Shown here one piece after another: positions 1 through 5,021 of a stretch of 5,782 nt of DNA (position 1 is the first letter of the stretch; every line of letters begins with the position of its first letter). The stretch comes from Mobilitalea sp. (GTDB lineage Bacteria > Bacillota_A > Clostridia > Lachnospirales > Lachnospiraceae). The notes beneath the pieces were generated by a model. It saw only the letters and a list, made by a program, of their open reading frames with translations, was not told the origin of the DNA and did not search any database. The stretch spans positions 1-5,782 of the forward strand of contig JARKQP010000038.1 in assembly GCA_029974875.1 (NCBI GenBank), given 5' to 3'. Position numbers and translations under genes: made by a program.

Positions 1-639
1 TTATTTACAGCGGATAAATTTGACCTTATCGAGAAATGTGCGGAAGAGGTTGCCCGGTATGTACTGATGGGTTACCCCGGAGTGGAAAAAGTAAATGTAA
101 CGATTAAAAAACCATGGGCTCCGATAGGCAGGATCGTAAAGCATGCCGGCGTAAGAATAGAGCGTTCCTGGAATAAGGCCTATATTGCATTGGGTTCCAA
201 CCTGGGAGATAAAGAGCAGTACCTGAGGTCGGCGCTGGAAGCGATGAATGACGGCTGTACCCAGGTGGTGAAGACGTCAACCTTCCAAGTGACCAAACCA
301 GTCGGCTATGTGGAACAGGATGATTTCCTCAACTGTGTTGCAGAGGTAAGGACACTGTTATCCCCGCAGCTATTACTAGACCGGCTACATCAGATTGAAA
401 ATGAGTTCGGGCGTGTCAGGACCGTTAAATGGGGGCCAAGAACCCTGGACTTGGATATTATTTTTTATGGGGATGCCGTCATTAATACAGAGACCCTGGT
501 CGTGCCCCATCCAAGAATGCAGGAAAGGTTGTTCGTGCTTTCCCCTTTGGCGGAGATTGCCCCGCATATAAAGCATCCGATCTTGAATAGAACAGTAGCG
601 GAGTTGGAGAAGGAAATAAGGGAGAAGGAAAAGAAATAG
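1..639 (+). CDS. folK: Bifunctional dihydroneopterin aldolase / HPPK (FolB-FolK fusion), 5' end outside the window
   Basis: The reading frame is open from base 1 and stops at TAG 637-639, so the start lies upstream; the ATG at 67 is internal. The first 55 or so residues are the C-terminal end of a dihydroneopterin aldolase: IKKPWAPI (codons 103-126), whose second Lys (codon 109) matches the catalytic Lys of the family, then GVRIER. A FolK domain follows directly from about base 178, opening with YIALGSNLGD and carrying the HPPK signature KWGPRTLDLDII (about 427-462) with its Mg-binding DLD. The fused protein would convert dihydroneopterin to 6-hydroxymethyl-dihydropterin and glycolaldehyde, then pyrophosphorylate the pterin with ATP in the cytoplasm. 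Such fusions are common in Clostridia. The protein ends in a charged tail (ELEKEIREKEKK). With an HD gene and folP downstream, it belongs to a folate cluster. The function is secure; the full length is unknown. Confidence 0.95.
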   Translation, partial: LFTADKFDLIEKCAEEVARYVLMGYPGVEKVNVTIKKPWAPIGRIVKHAGVRIERSWNKAYIALGSNLGDKEQYLRSALEAMNDGCTQVVKTSTFQVTKPVGYVEQDDFLNCVAEVRTLLSPQLLLDRLHQIENEFGRVRTVKWGPRTLDLDIIFYGDAVINTETLVVPHPRMQERLFVLSPLAEIAPHIKHPILNRTVAELEKEIREKEKK

Positions 640-683
640 CGGAGCGCTGATAGGAATATAACGTGTAAAAATATTATGAAATT

Positions 684-728
684 GTGGATATCATTCTCGG
701 ATTTCTTATGGCTCGTGGATATTGTTCT
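684..728. repeat. Imperfect 14-bp direct repeat pair, 31 bp apart
   Basis: GTGGATAT occurs at 684-691 and 715-722. With the next six bases the copies (684-697 and 715-728) match at 12 of 14 positions. The start-to-start distance of 31 bp is about three helical turns, which would suit a protein site, but no promoter could be placed confidently nearby. A separate AT-rich inverted repeat (TTCTATT-AG-AATAGAA, 725-740) overlaps its end. The function is unknown and chance is possible. Confidence 0.3.
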
Positions 729-772
729 ATTAGAATAGAAAAAACTCCTTTGGGAAAAGAGATGTCCAGTGA

Positions 773-870
773 GAGAAAAGCTAAGTAGAGAAAAGTTAAG
801 TAGAAAAAGGCTAAGTAGAGAAAGGCAAAGTAGAGAAAGGCTAAGGAAGAGAAGATTAAAGAAGGGAAAA
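773..870. repeat. 15-bp purine-rich tandem repeat (minisatellite), about 6.5 units
   Basis: Successive units begin at 773, 788, 803, 818, 833 and 848, each exactly 15 bp, with a partial unit at 863-870. The consensus is GAGAAAGGCTAAGTA. The first five units are close to each other and the sixth is more diverged. The array lies between folBK and the HD gene and ends 18 bp before that gene's AAAGGAG ribosome binding site. As the unit is a multiple of three, one + frame reads an open run of basic pentapeptides (LSREK, LSRKR, LSRER). The array probably arose by slippage. Copy-number change could alter operon spacing or mRNA behaviour, but that is inference. Confidence 0.9.
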
Positions 871-901
871 TTCATCCGTGGGCGGATAAAGGAGATTATA
901 A

Positions 902-1414
902 ATGGCTTGTAATGAGTCTGAGAAGAATGAAACGATAGACCGGATCAATCTGATTTTACAGCATTCGGATTATAGGAAGTATCTTAATCGGAATGAAGCG
1001 GCGGAGGTTAACCGGCGTTTTTGCCGCCATGGTTTATCCCACTTTCTGGATGTGGCAAGAATAGCCTATATTATGAATATGGAACAGAACTTGGGTTATC
1101 CGAAGGATATTATCTATGCGGTAGGCCTGTTGCATGATATCGGGCGTTGGAAACAATATATGGAGGGTATTCCTCATGCTATTGCCAGCAGCAAATTGGC
1201 TGAGCCGATTTTAACAGAATGCGGGTATCTTGATTGGGAAAGAAAGCTGGTCCTGGATGCAATCCTTAGCCACAGTTCCAGCAAAGAGGGAAAGAATAGC
1301 CTGGATAAGATCATTTACAAGGCAGATAAGGCATCAAGAGCCTGTTTTCAGTGCAGTGCGGTTTCGGAGTGTGACTGGTCTGAGGAAAAGAAGAACCATA
1401 AAATAAAGTATTGA
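902..1414 (+). CDS. HD-domain metal-dependent phosphohydrolase in the folate cluster
   Basis: This is a 170-residue cytoplasmic protein with no signal or membrane segment. The start is fixed by AAAGGAG at 888-894, 7 nt before the ATG. The HD superfamily signature is visible as His43/His47 (RHGLSHFLD), His78-Asp79 (LLHDIGRW) and Asp142 (YKADKASR), with His124 as a further possible metal ligand. Proteins of this kind hydrolyse phosphomonoesters, nucleotides or cyclic nucleotides with a di-metal centre. The C-terminal part has a cysteine cluster (C148, C151, C157) followed by WSEEKKN; I believe this tail recurs in homologues from clostridial folate clusters, but I could not verify that. The gene lies between folBK and folP, its stop overlapping a possible ATG of folP, which suggests a role in pterin or folate metabolism, perhaps removal of phosphate from dihydroneopterin triphosphate. 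The fold is secure; the substrate is not known from sequence. Confidence 0.87.
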   Translation: MACNESEKNETIDRINLILQHSDYRKYLNRNEAAEVNRRFCRHGLSHFLDVARIAYIMNMEQNLGYPKDIIYAVGLLHDIGRWKQYMEGIPHAIASSKLAEPILTECGYLDWERKLVLDAILSHSSSKEGKNSLDKIIYKADKASRACFQCSAVSECDWSEEKKNHKIKY

Positions 1415-1450
1415 TGATATTCATAGGAATATCATTGGCATTAGATAAGC

Positions 1451-1456
1451 GGAGGG
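1451..1456 (+). promoter_or_regulatory. Ribosome binding site that decides the folP start
   Basis: GGAGGG lies 8 nt before an in-frame TTG at 1465. No comparable Shine-Dalgarno sequence stands before the ATG at 1414 or the TTG at 1411. This, together with the usual N-terminus of the family, favours TTG 1465 as the folP start. Confidence 0.65.
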
Positions 1457-1464
1457 TTCAAAGG

Positions 1465-2271
1465 TTGATTATTGGAAATAAGGATTTTGAGATAGGGAAA
1501 AGAACTTATGTGATGGGAATCTTGAATGTAACTCCGGATTCCTTTTCTGATGGGGGAAGGTTTAGCAGTTTGGACAATGCCCTGCTTCATGCAAAGGAAT
1601 TGATTGATCAGGGGGCTGACATCATTGATGTGGGTGGGGAGTCAACAAGGCCGAACCATGTCATGGTACCGGCAGAAGAGGAGCTGGAAAGGGTCATACC
1701 CGTTATCAGTGCATTACACCGGGAATTTGATATCCCGGTTTCAGTGGATACGTATAAGTCGGTGGTTGCGGAGGAAGCGGTTAAGGCAGGAGCCCATCTG
1801 ATTAACGATGTCTGGGGCTTTAAGAAGGATCCGGCTATGGCTAAGGTGGCAGCAACGCTGGAGGTACCCTGCTGTCTGATGCATAACAGGGAAAAAGCAG
1901 AGTACCGGGACTATCTTGCGGAGGTCATCGCTGATCTTGAGGAATCTATTGCAATAGCCCTAAATGCAGGCGTAAAACCGGAGAACATTATATTAGACCC
2001 CGGCATCGGGTTTGCGAAAAGCTACGGACAAAACCTGGAGCTGATGAACCATCTGGAGCTTCTGAAAAGGCTGGGCTATCCGGTGCTTTTGGGAACCTCC
2101 AGGAAGTCCATGATTGGAAATACCTTAAATCTTCCGACAGAGGACAGGGTAGAAGGAACCCTTGCTACCACCGTGATAGGAATTATGAAAGGCTGCGACT
2201 TTGTTCGGGTGCATGATGTGCTGCAGAACAAGAGAGCCTGCCTGATGACGGATGCAATCCTGCGAAGCTGA
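1465..2271 (+). CDS. folP: Dihydropteroate synthase
   Basis: FolP joins 6-hydroxymethyl-dihydropterin diphosphate with p-aminobenzoate to make dihydropteroate; it is the sulfonamide target. From TTG 1465 the protein has 268 residues, normal for the family. Visible motifs: ILNVTPDSFSDGG (19-31; Asn21 binds Mg), GADIIDVGGESTRP (50-63; Arg62), SVDTYK (Asp95), INDVWG (Asn114), DPGIGFAKS (Asp178), GTSRKS (Lys214) and VRVHDV (Arg248, His250). These cover the usual pterin, diphosphate and pABA contacts, so the enzyme should be active. The frame also allows a start at TTG 1411 or ATG 1414, the latter overlapping the HD stop as TGATG, but those would add about 17 residues ahead of the typical IIGNKDFEIG opening and lack a ribosome binding site. 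The TGA stop is followed by an in-frame TAA. The gene is very probably translated from the same mRNA as the HD gene. The next gene is convergent. Confidence 0.95.
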   Translation: MIIGNKDFEIGKRTYVMGILNVTPDSFSDGGRFSSLDNALLHAKELIDQGADIIDVGGESTRPNHVMVPAEEELERVIPVISALHREFDIPVSVDTYKSVVAEEAVKAGAHLINDVWGFKKDPAMAKVAATLEVPCCLMHNREKAEYRDYLAEVIADLEESIAIALNAGVKPENIILDPGIGFAKSYGQNLELMNHLELLKRLGYPVLLGTSRKSMIGNTLNLPTEDRVEGTLATTVIGIMKGCDFVRVHDVLQNKRACLMTDAILRS

Positions 2272-2337
2272 TAAACAGGGAATGGTTTTTCTGCGGATAA
2301 TTAAGGTGCTTATCGTCTTTGGACTGTCCCTCAGGAG

Positions 2338-3258
2338 TCATTCTGGAGCTGTTCCTGTCTGATCCCTCGCTTTGCATTCCTCATAGCTTTTAATAAAATT
2401 ATGAATCACAGGATTCCTGTTGTGGGTATTCCAGGCCAAAACCAGGGAGGATTCCCGGATAGAATCACTTTTCTGGAAGGGAATGAATTTCATGGAGGGA
2501 TTGTGGACTGCAACACTGTTGGAATAGGTAAAAGCCAGCCCCATGCCAGCCTCGACCCAAAGCATGGCGGTATTTAAGTCAGGGGCAATTTTTAGCTTTG
2601 GATAGAAGCCATGTGCCTTACAAAATTCAATTGCACCGTCAGCCGCATATTTGCTGTCGTCCCTGGACAATAGGATAAAGGTTTCCTCCTTGAATTTACC
2701 AGGGAGGAAAAGGTCTAAGCCTGATAATGGATTTCTCCGTGAAATTATGATTCCGTCCTGGACCCTTTCGATTAATTTGTACCGGAGCAGGGAAAGGCTT
2801 GAGATATCAAAGAAGAAAGTAATAATAAAATCATAGGTAAAATCTAAAATACCATCGGTTAGATTCTGGAAGGAGCCCCGCTTCATGTCTATGCTCTGAT
2901 TCGGAAAGCTTTTGTGGTATTGGTGCAGGACATTTTGCATCATACCTTCTAAGGTGAATTCCTCTAGGATTCCAAATTTCAGATTACCATTGTAGCCTTT
3001 AAAGATATTTTGCGCGTTCTGGACCAGGTGCGTATAATCCGTATATAATTTTGAAAGCTCTTTATACAGGTATTCTCCGCTTTTTGTAAGGTTGACATTT
3101 CGGTTATCCCGCAGCAGCAACAGGAGGTTCAGTTCCCGTTCCATTGCAGTGATCTGGCGGCTTAAGGTGGACTGGGAAATATTTAGCTCTGTTGCGGCTG
3201 TTGTAAAATTCCTGTGCTTTGCTACAGTAATAAAATATTGCAGTTGACGCATCTCCAT
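2338..3258 (-). CDS. LysR-type transcriptional regulator
   Basis: This is a 306-residue protein with the classic LysR layout. A winged helix-turn-helix lies at about residues 3-60 (MRQLQYFITVAKHRNFTTAA, then LNISQSTLSRQITAMERELN) and ends in NVNLTKSGEYL. A linker helix follows, and from about residue 92 (NLKFGILEE) a periplasmic-binding-protein-like effector domain. The frame is open to an ATG at 3276, but the ATG at 3258 is preferred because AGGAG sits 7 nt before it and the protein then opens as the family does. Members bind DNA as tetramers and activate or repress a divergent gene in response to a small molecule. Here the divergent gene is the UroD-like gene at 3534, its likely target. The effector cannot be read from sequence. 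The wing region is slightly unusual (LNLLLLLRDNRN where many members have LGxxLFxR). The gene converges with folP across 66 bp that show no strong terminator. Confidence 0.93.
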   Translation of the reverse strand: MEMRQLQYFITVAKHRNFTTAATELNISQSTLSRQITAMERELNLLLLLRDNRNVNLTKSGEYLYKELSKLYTDYTHLVQNAQNIFKGYNGNLKFGILEEFTLEGMMQNVLHQYHKSFPNQSIDMKRGSFQNLTDGILDFTYDFIITFFFDISSLSLLRYKLIERVQDGIIISRRNPLSGLDLFLPGKFKEETFILLSRDDSKYAADGAIEFCKAHGFYPKLKIAPDLNTAMLWVEAGMGLAFTYSNSVAVHNPSMKFIPFQKSDSIRESSLVLAWNTHNRNPVIHNFIKSYEECKARDQTGTAPE

Positions 3259-3265
3259 AAAAAAT

Positions 3266-3270
3266 CTCCT
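3266..3270 (-). promoter_or_regulatory. Ribosome binding site that decides the LysR-gene start
   Basis: Read on the - strand, AGGAG lies 7 nt before the ATG at 3258. The upstream in-frame ATG at 3276 has no such site and overlaps this purine tract, so 3258 is taken as the start. Confidence 0.75.
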
Positions 3271-3308
3271 CTCCATGTGAATATGTTAGTTGATTAAGAA
3301 ACAGCACA

Positions 3309-3374
3309 GGAAATTACAATCCATTCTATTTTAAGTTGCTGCTTAATCCATAGAAGACTACAACCCAGTCTATT
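3309..3374. repeat. Direct repeat pair (22 bp) around a small inverted repeat in the LysR-gene leader
   Basis: Bases 3309-3330 and 3353-3374 match at 17 of 22 positions and share the cores ACAA, CCA and TCTATT. They start 44 bp apart, about four helical turns. Between them lies TTAAG-N6-CTTAA (3331-3346). The group sits between the regulator's putative promoter and its start codon, in a leader of roughly 130 nt. It could be a second operator used for autoregulation, or simply a chance or decayed duplication. Confidence 0.5.
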
Positions 3375-3393
3375 CTCAATCGCTCCTAAATAT

Positions 3394-3423
3394 ATTATAA
3401 ACTAACATCTACGAATATTGCAA
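3394..3423 (-). promoter_or_regulatory. Candidate promoter of the LysR gene
   Basis: On the - strand there is a perfect -10 hexamer TATAAT (3399 down to 3394), preceded after 18 bp by TTGCAA (3423 down to 3418), which matches four of six -35 bases. The -35 lies inside the palindrome ATATTGCAATAT (3415-3426), so a protein bound there would block this promoter. That fits the autorepression common in LysR systems. Prediction only. Confidence 0.5.
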
Positions 3424-3454
3424 TATGTGCATGGTATCATGCAGAATATCGCAT
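3413..3454. promoter_or_regulatory. Candidate LysR-family operator cluster between the divergent genes
   Basis: Several overlapping symmetric elements lie here: the perfect 12-bp palindrome ATATTGCAATAT (3415-3426); TGCA-N5-TGCA (3419-3431), which fits the T-N11-A rule of LysR boxes; TGCATG-N4-CATGCA (3428-3443); and ATGC-N8-GCAT (3439-3454). GAATATTGCA (3413-3422) recurs as GAATATCGCA (3444-3453), 31 bp apart on the same DNA face. The distal element covers the putative -35 of the regulator, and the proximal one ends at the expected -35 position of the UroD-like gene. This is the usual layout of a recognition site and an activation site. Which element is bound is inference. Confidence 0.55.
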
Positions 3455-3475
3455 GTTTATCCCCTGGCTTCCAGC

Positions 3476-3481
3476 TATAAT
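3476..3481 (+). promoter_or_regulatory. Candidate -10 box of the UroD-like gene
   Basis: A perfect TATAAT occurs here. The base run 17 bp upstream (ATGTTT at 3453-3458) is a poor -35, as expected for an activator-dependent promoter, and it touches the proximal candidate operator repeat. The predicted leader before the ATG at 3534 would be about 45 nt. Confidence 0.55.
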
Positions 3482-3533
3482 TTAAGTATAGAGATGCTAT
3501 TGATCCTACTTTTATTATGATGGAGGTTAAACT

Positions 3534-4526
3534 ATGTTATCAAAAAGAGAAAATGCTTTATTGGCTTTAAAGGGGGAAATTCCGGAATATGTCCCCTGCT
3601 TTTATGATGCCTGCCAGATCATTCCGGCAGCCACGTCCCTGGAAACCCCAGCTATGGGAGCACCTGGCTATGATGGCTATGGGGTTCACCAGACACCCAC
3701 CGAAAGCGCAGGAGGAATGTTCACTCCCACGCCGACGGTGAAGCCGGTGCTAAAGGATGTTACAGAGTGGAAGAGTGTGGTTCACTTCCCGGATTACTCC
3801 CAGGTTCCCTTTGAGATGATTGTGGCAAAGGAAAGGGAGCTGATGCATTTGAAGCCGGAGCTGTTTGTACAGGATTTATTCTGCCCTAACGGAATTTTTG
3901 AGCGGCTGCATTTCCTTATGGGCTTTGGGGATGCCATGTGCGCAATCTATGATGAGCCGGAAGCGGTATATGATCTGGTAGGAGCGATTGCCGATAAAAA
4001 GATAGAATACCTGAAGCTGGCGGAAGTGTATTATAAGCCGGATTATTTTACGCTGCTGGATGATTATTCCCATCTGAACGGACTGTTTATATCACCGGAT
4101 ATTTTCAGGAAATTCTTTAAGCCCCATCTTGCCAGGATTGTTGCAGCCTGTAAACAGACGGGCATGGTATACAAGCAGCATTGCTGCGGGAAGCTGGAGG
4201 ATCTCTTTGATGATTTCCTGGATATCGGAATAACTGCCTTTGACCCCGTGCAGCCGGTCAATGATATAGTGAAGCTGAAGGAAAAAGCAAAAGGAAAGGC
4301 CGGAATTATGGGGGGCCTGGATGTCCAAAGGATAGTAGACCGTGTGGATGCCACAGAGCAGGAGATTGAGGCAGAAGTAAAACGGTGTATAGCTTCCTAT
4401 GGGCCTGGAGGCGGATACATGGTATATGGAGCCTCCGTAAATATGTTTAACCCTGCCCAGTACGCTCCCGGAGGCAGGATATTTGCAGTAAACCAGGCCT
4501 GTGAAAGGCATGGCAGGATCTATTAA
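3534..4526 (+). CDS. Uroporphyrinogen decarboxylase-like (MtaA/CmuA superfamily) protein, probable methyltransferase
   Basis: This is a 330-residue cytoplasmic protein with a GGAGG ribosome binding site at 3522-3526, 7 nt before the ATG. It opens like the corrinoid-linked methyltransferase branch of the UroD superfamily (SKRENALLALKGEIPEYVP) and lacks the Arg-rich substrate loop of true haem-pathway UroD. Later family features are LLDDYSHLNGLFISPDIFRKF (168-192, given here in short), the metal-type motif QHCCGK (His216-x-Cys218-Gly), DPVQP (237-241), MGGLD (259-263) and PGGGYMVYG (291-299). In MtaA-type enzymes a His, a Cys and a later Cys hold zinc that activates a thiol acceptor. Here the expected site of the later Cys reads GASVN (Ala300), so the metal site is altered or completed otherwise. 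No corrinoid protein or partner methyltransferase is visible. The divergent LysR gene probably controls it, and a terminator makes it monocistronic. Superfamily is secure; substrate and reaction are unknown. Confidence 0.88.
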   Translation: MLSKRENALLALKGEIPEYVPCFYDACQIIPAATSLETPAMGAPGYDGYGVHQTPTESAGGMFTPTPTVKPVLKDVTEWKSVVHFPDYSQVPFEMIVAKERELMHLKPELFVQDLFCPNGIFERLHFLMGFGDAMCAIYDEPEAVYDLVGAIADKKIEYLKLAEVYYKPDYFTLLDDYSHLNGLFISPDIFRKFFKPHLARIVAACKQTGMVYKQHCCGKLEDLFDDFLDIGITAFDPVQPVNDIVKLKEKAKGKAGIMGGLDVQRIVDRVDATEQEIEAEVKRCIASYGPGGGYMVYGASVNMFNPAQYAPGGRIFAVNQACERHGRIY

Positions 4527-4537
4527 GATAGTATTTT

Positions 4538-4588
4538 AAAAAGTGGGGCATTATAAAAAGTGAGGCATTGTAAAAAGTGGAGCATTGC
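4538..4588. repeat. Three tandem 17-bp repeats after the UroD-like gene
   Basis: Units 4538-4554, 4555-4571 and 4572-4588 follow the consensus AAAAAGTGRRGCATTRY and differ at only a few positions. They lie between the stop codon and the terminator. The third unit contains TGGAGC (4578-4583), identical to part of the terminator's left arm, so it could pair with the terminator's right arm. Probably a slippage product; role unknown. Confidence 0.85.
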
Positions 4589-4592
4589 AAAG

Positions 4593-4633
4593 TAGATGGG
4601 AATAGCCATCTATGGAGCTGTGCTCCATTTTTT
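4593..4633 (+). terminator. Rho-independent terminator with an adjacent upstream hairpin
   Basis: The main hairpin is ATGGAGC (4612-4618), loop TGT, GCTCCAT (4622-4628), with a run of six T ending at 4633: a 7-bp stem and U-tract typical of intrinsic termination. Directly before it is a second hairpin, TAGATGG (4593-4599) with CCATCTA (4606-4612), sharing one base with the first. It should end transcription of the UroD-like gene. Confidence 0.92.
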
Positions 4634-4696
4634 ATGCGAAGCCTGTACCGGACGCCCTATGAAGAAAAATGTACAAAAGCAAGGGGAAATAAAGGG

Positions 4697-4794
4697 TTGG
4701 ATTAATCGCAGCATGGAACTGCTTATATAGTAATATTACTCATAATGATAAATATTACTACCTAATTTTTTGGTGATTATGCTGTGTAATCCAA
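4697..4794. repeat. 98-bp nested inverted-repeat element (possible MITE or structured RNA)
   Basis: The ends pair as TTGGATT (4697-4703) with AATCCAA (4788-4794), then, after a small internal loop, CGCAGCAT (4707-4714) with ATGCTGTG (4779-4786; one G-U pair). Inside, TAGTAATATT (4728-4737) is the exact reverse complement of AATATTACTA (4751-4760), with a 13-nt loop; the left inner arm is itself part of the palindrome AGTAATATTACT (4729-4740). As RNA or extruded DNA this gives a long two-stage hairpin. It resembles a small palindromic mobile element, but no target duplication is evident. It does not match any riboswitch consensus I can recall. It ends where the first downstream promoter candidate begins. 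Confidence 0.55.
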
Positions 4795-4823
4795 TGACTT
4801 TGATTGATGCCTTTTTATATAAT
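4794..4823 (+). promoter_or_regulatory. Candidate distal promoter of the hydrolase gene
   Basis: ATGACT (4794-4799, four of six -35 bases), an 18-bp spacer and a perfect TATAAT at 4818-4823. If used, it would give a long leader of about 255 nt before the ATG at 5088. The palindrome at 4828-4839 would then cover the transcription start. Confidence 0.4.
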
Positions 4824-4827
4824 GTGG

Positions 4828-4839
4828 TTGTAATTACAA
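4828..4839. promoter_or_regulatory. Perfect 12-bp palindrome, candidate operator
   Basis: TTGTAATTACAA is perfectly symmetric and starts 5 bp after the TATAAT at 4818-4823, at the expected transcription start. A dimeric repressor bound here would block the distal promoter. No regulator gene for it is visible in the window. Confidence 0.4.
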
Positions 4840-4847
4840 AAAAAAAC

Positions 4848-4866
4848 ACTGATATCATGATACAGT
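4848..4866. promoter_or_regulatory. Near-perfect inverted repeat, candidate operator
   Basis: ACTG (4848-4851) and CAGT (4863-4866) flank the perfect palindrome TATCATGATA (4853-4862), with one extra A at 4852. It lies about 20 bp after the first palindrome, centre to centre about two helical turns. It could be a second site of the same or another repressor. Confidence 0.35.
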
Positions 4867-4943
4867 TAAGTTTTGAAATATCTATAGAAAAGTTTGCGGG
4901 GGTGATAGGCTATAACAATATCTGGAGCCAATAATGTGGAGAG

Positions 4944-4970
4944 TTTACAAGATTTCAATTTTGTTATATT
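4944..4970 (+). promoter_or_regulatory. Candidate proximal promoter of the hydrolase gene
   Basis: TTTACA (4944-4949, five of six -35 bases) precedes an extended -10, TGTTATATT (4962-4970). The spacer of 15 bp is short, but the TG motif could compensate. The leader would be about 110 nt. It is an alternative or an addition to the distal candidate. Confidence 0.35.
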
Positions 4971-5021
4971 GCCATGGGGGCAGATTCCTTTTATGAAATG
5001 TCCTATATACAGCTGAAGTTA

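Noticed and set aside
725..740. AT-rich inverted repeat TTCTATT-AG-AATAGAA as a terminator after folBK
   Set aside because: It is followed by A residues rather than T on the + strand, and its loop is too short for a stable hairpin.
762..788. Short ATG reading frame (8 codons) entering the 15-bp repeats
   Set aside because: It is stopped by a TAG at the end of the first repeat unit and is too short to support.
773..870. CRISPR array
   Set aside because: The units are directly tandem and 15 bp long with no unique spacers.
465..875. Long - strand frame (136 codons) with Leu/Ser-rich pentapeptide repeats, looking like a membrane protein
   Set aside because: Its repeats are just the complement of the 15-bp minisatellite, the rest is antisense to folK coding sequence, and there is no - strand ribosome binding site or neighbouring context.
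1604..1801. Alternative + strand frame inside folP
   Set aside because: It overlaps strongly conserved folP motifs in another frame and has no recognisable product.
2272..2337. Possible terminator between folP and the convergent LysR gene (TAAG-GTG-CTTA, and AGGGA with TCCCT)
   Set aside because: Stems are short or interrupted, and neither strand shows a proper T run after them.
4064..4511. Two overlapping - strand frames opposite the UroD-like gene
   Set aside because: They are antisense to conserved coding sequence, including the HCCG and GGLD motifs, and carry no protein-family features of their own.
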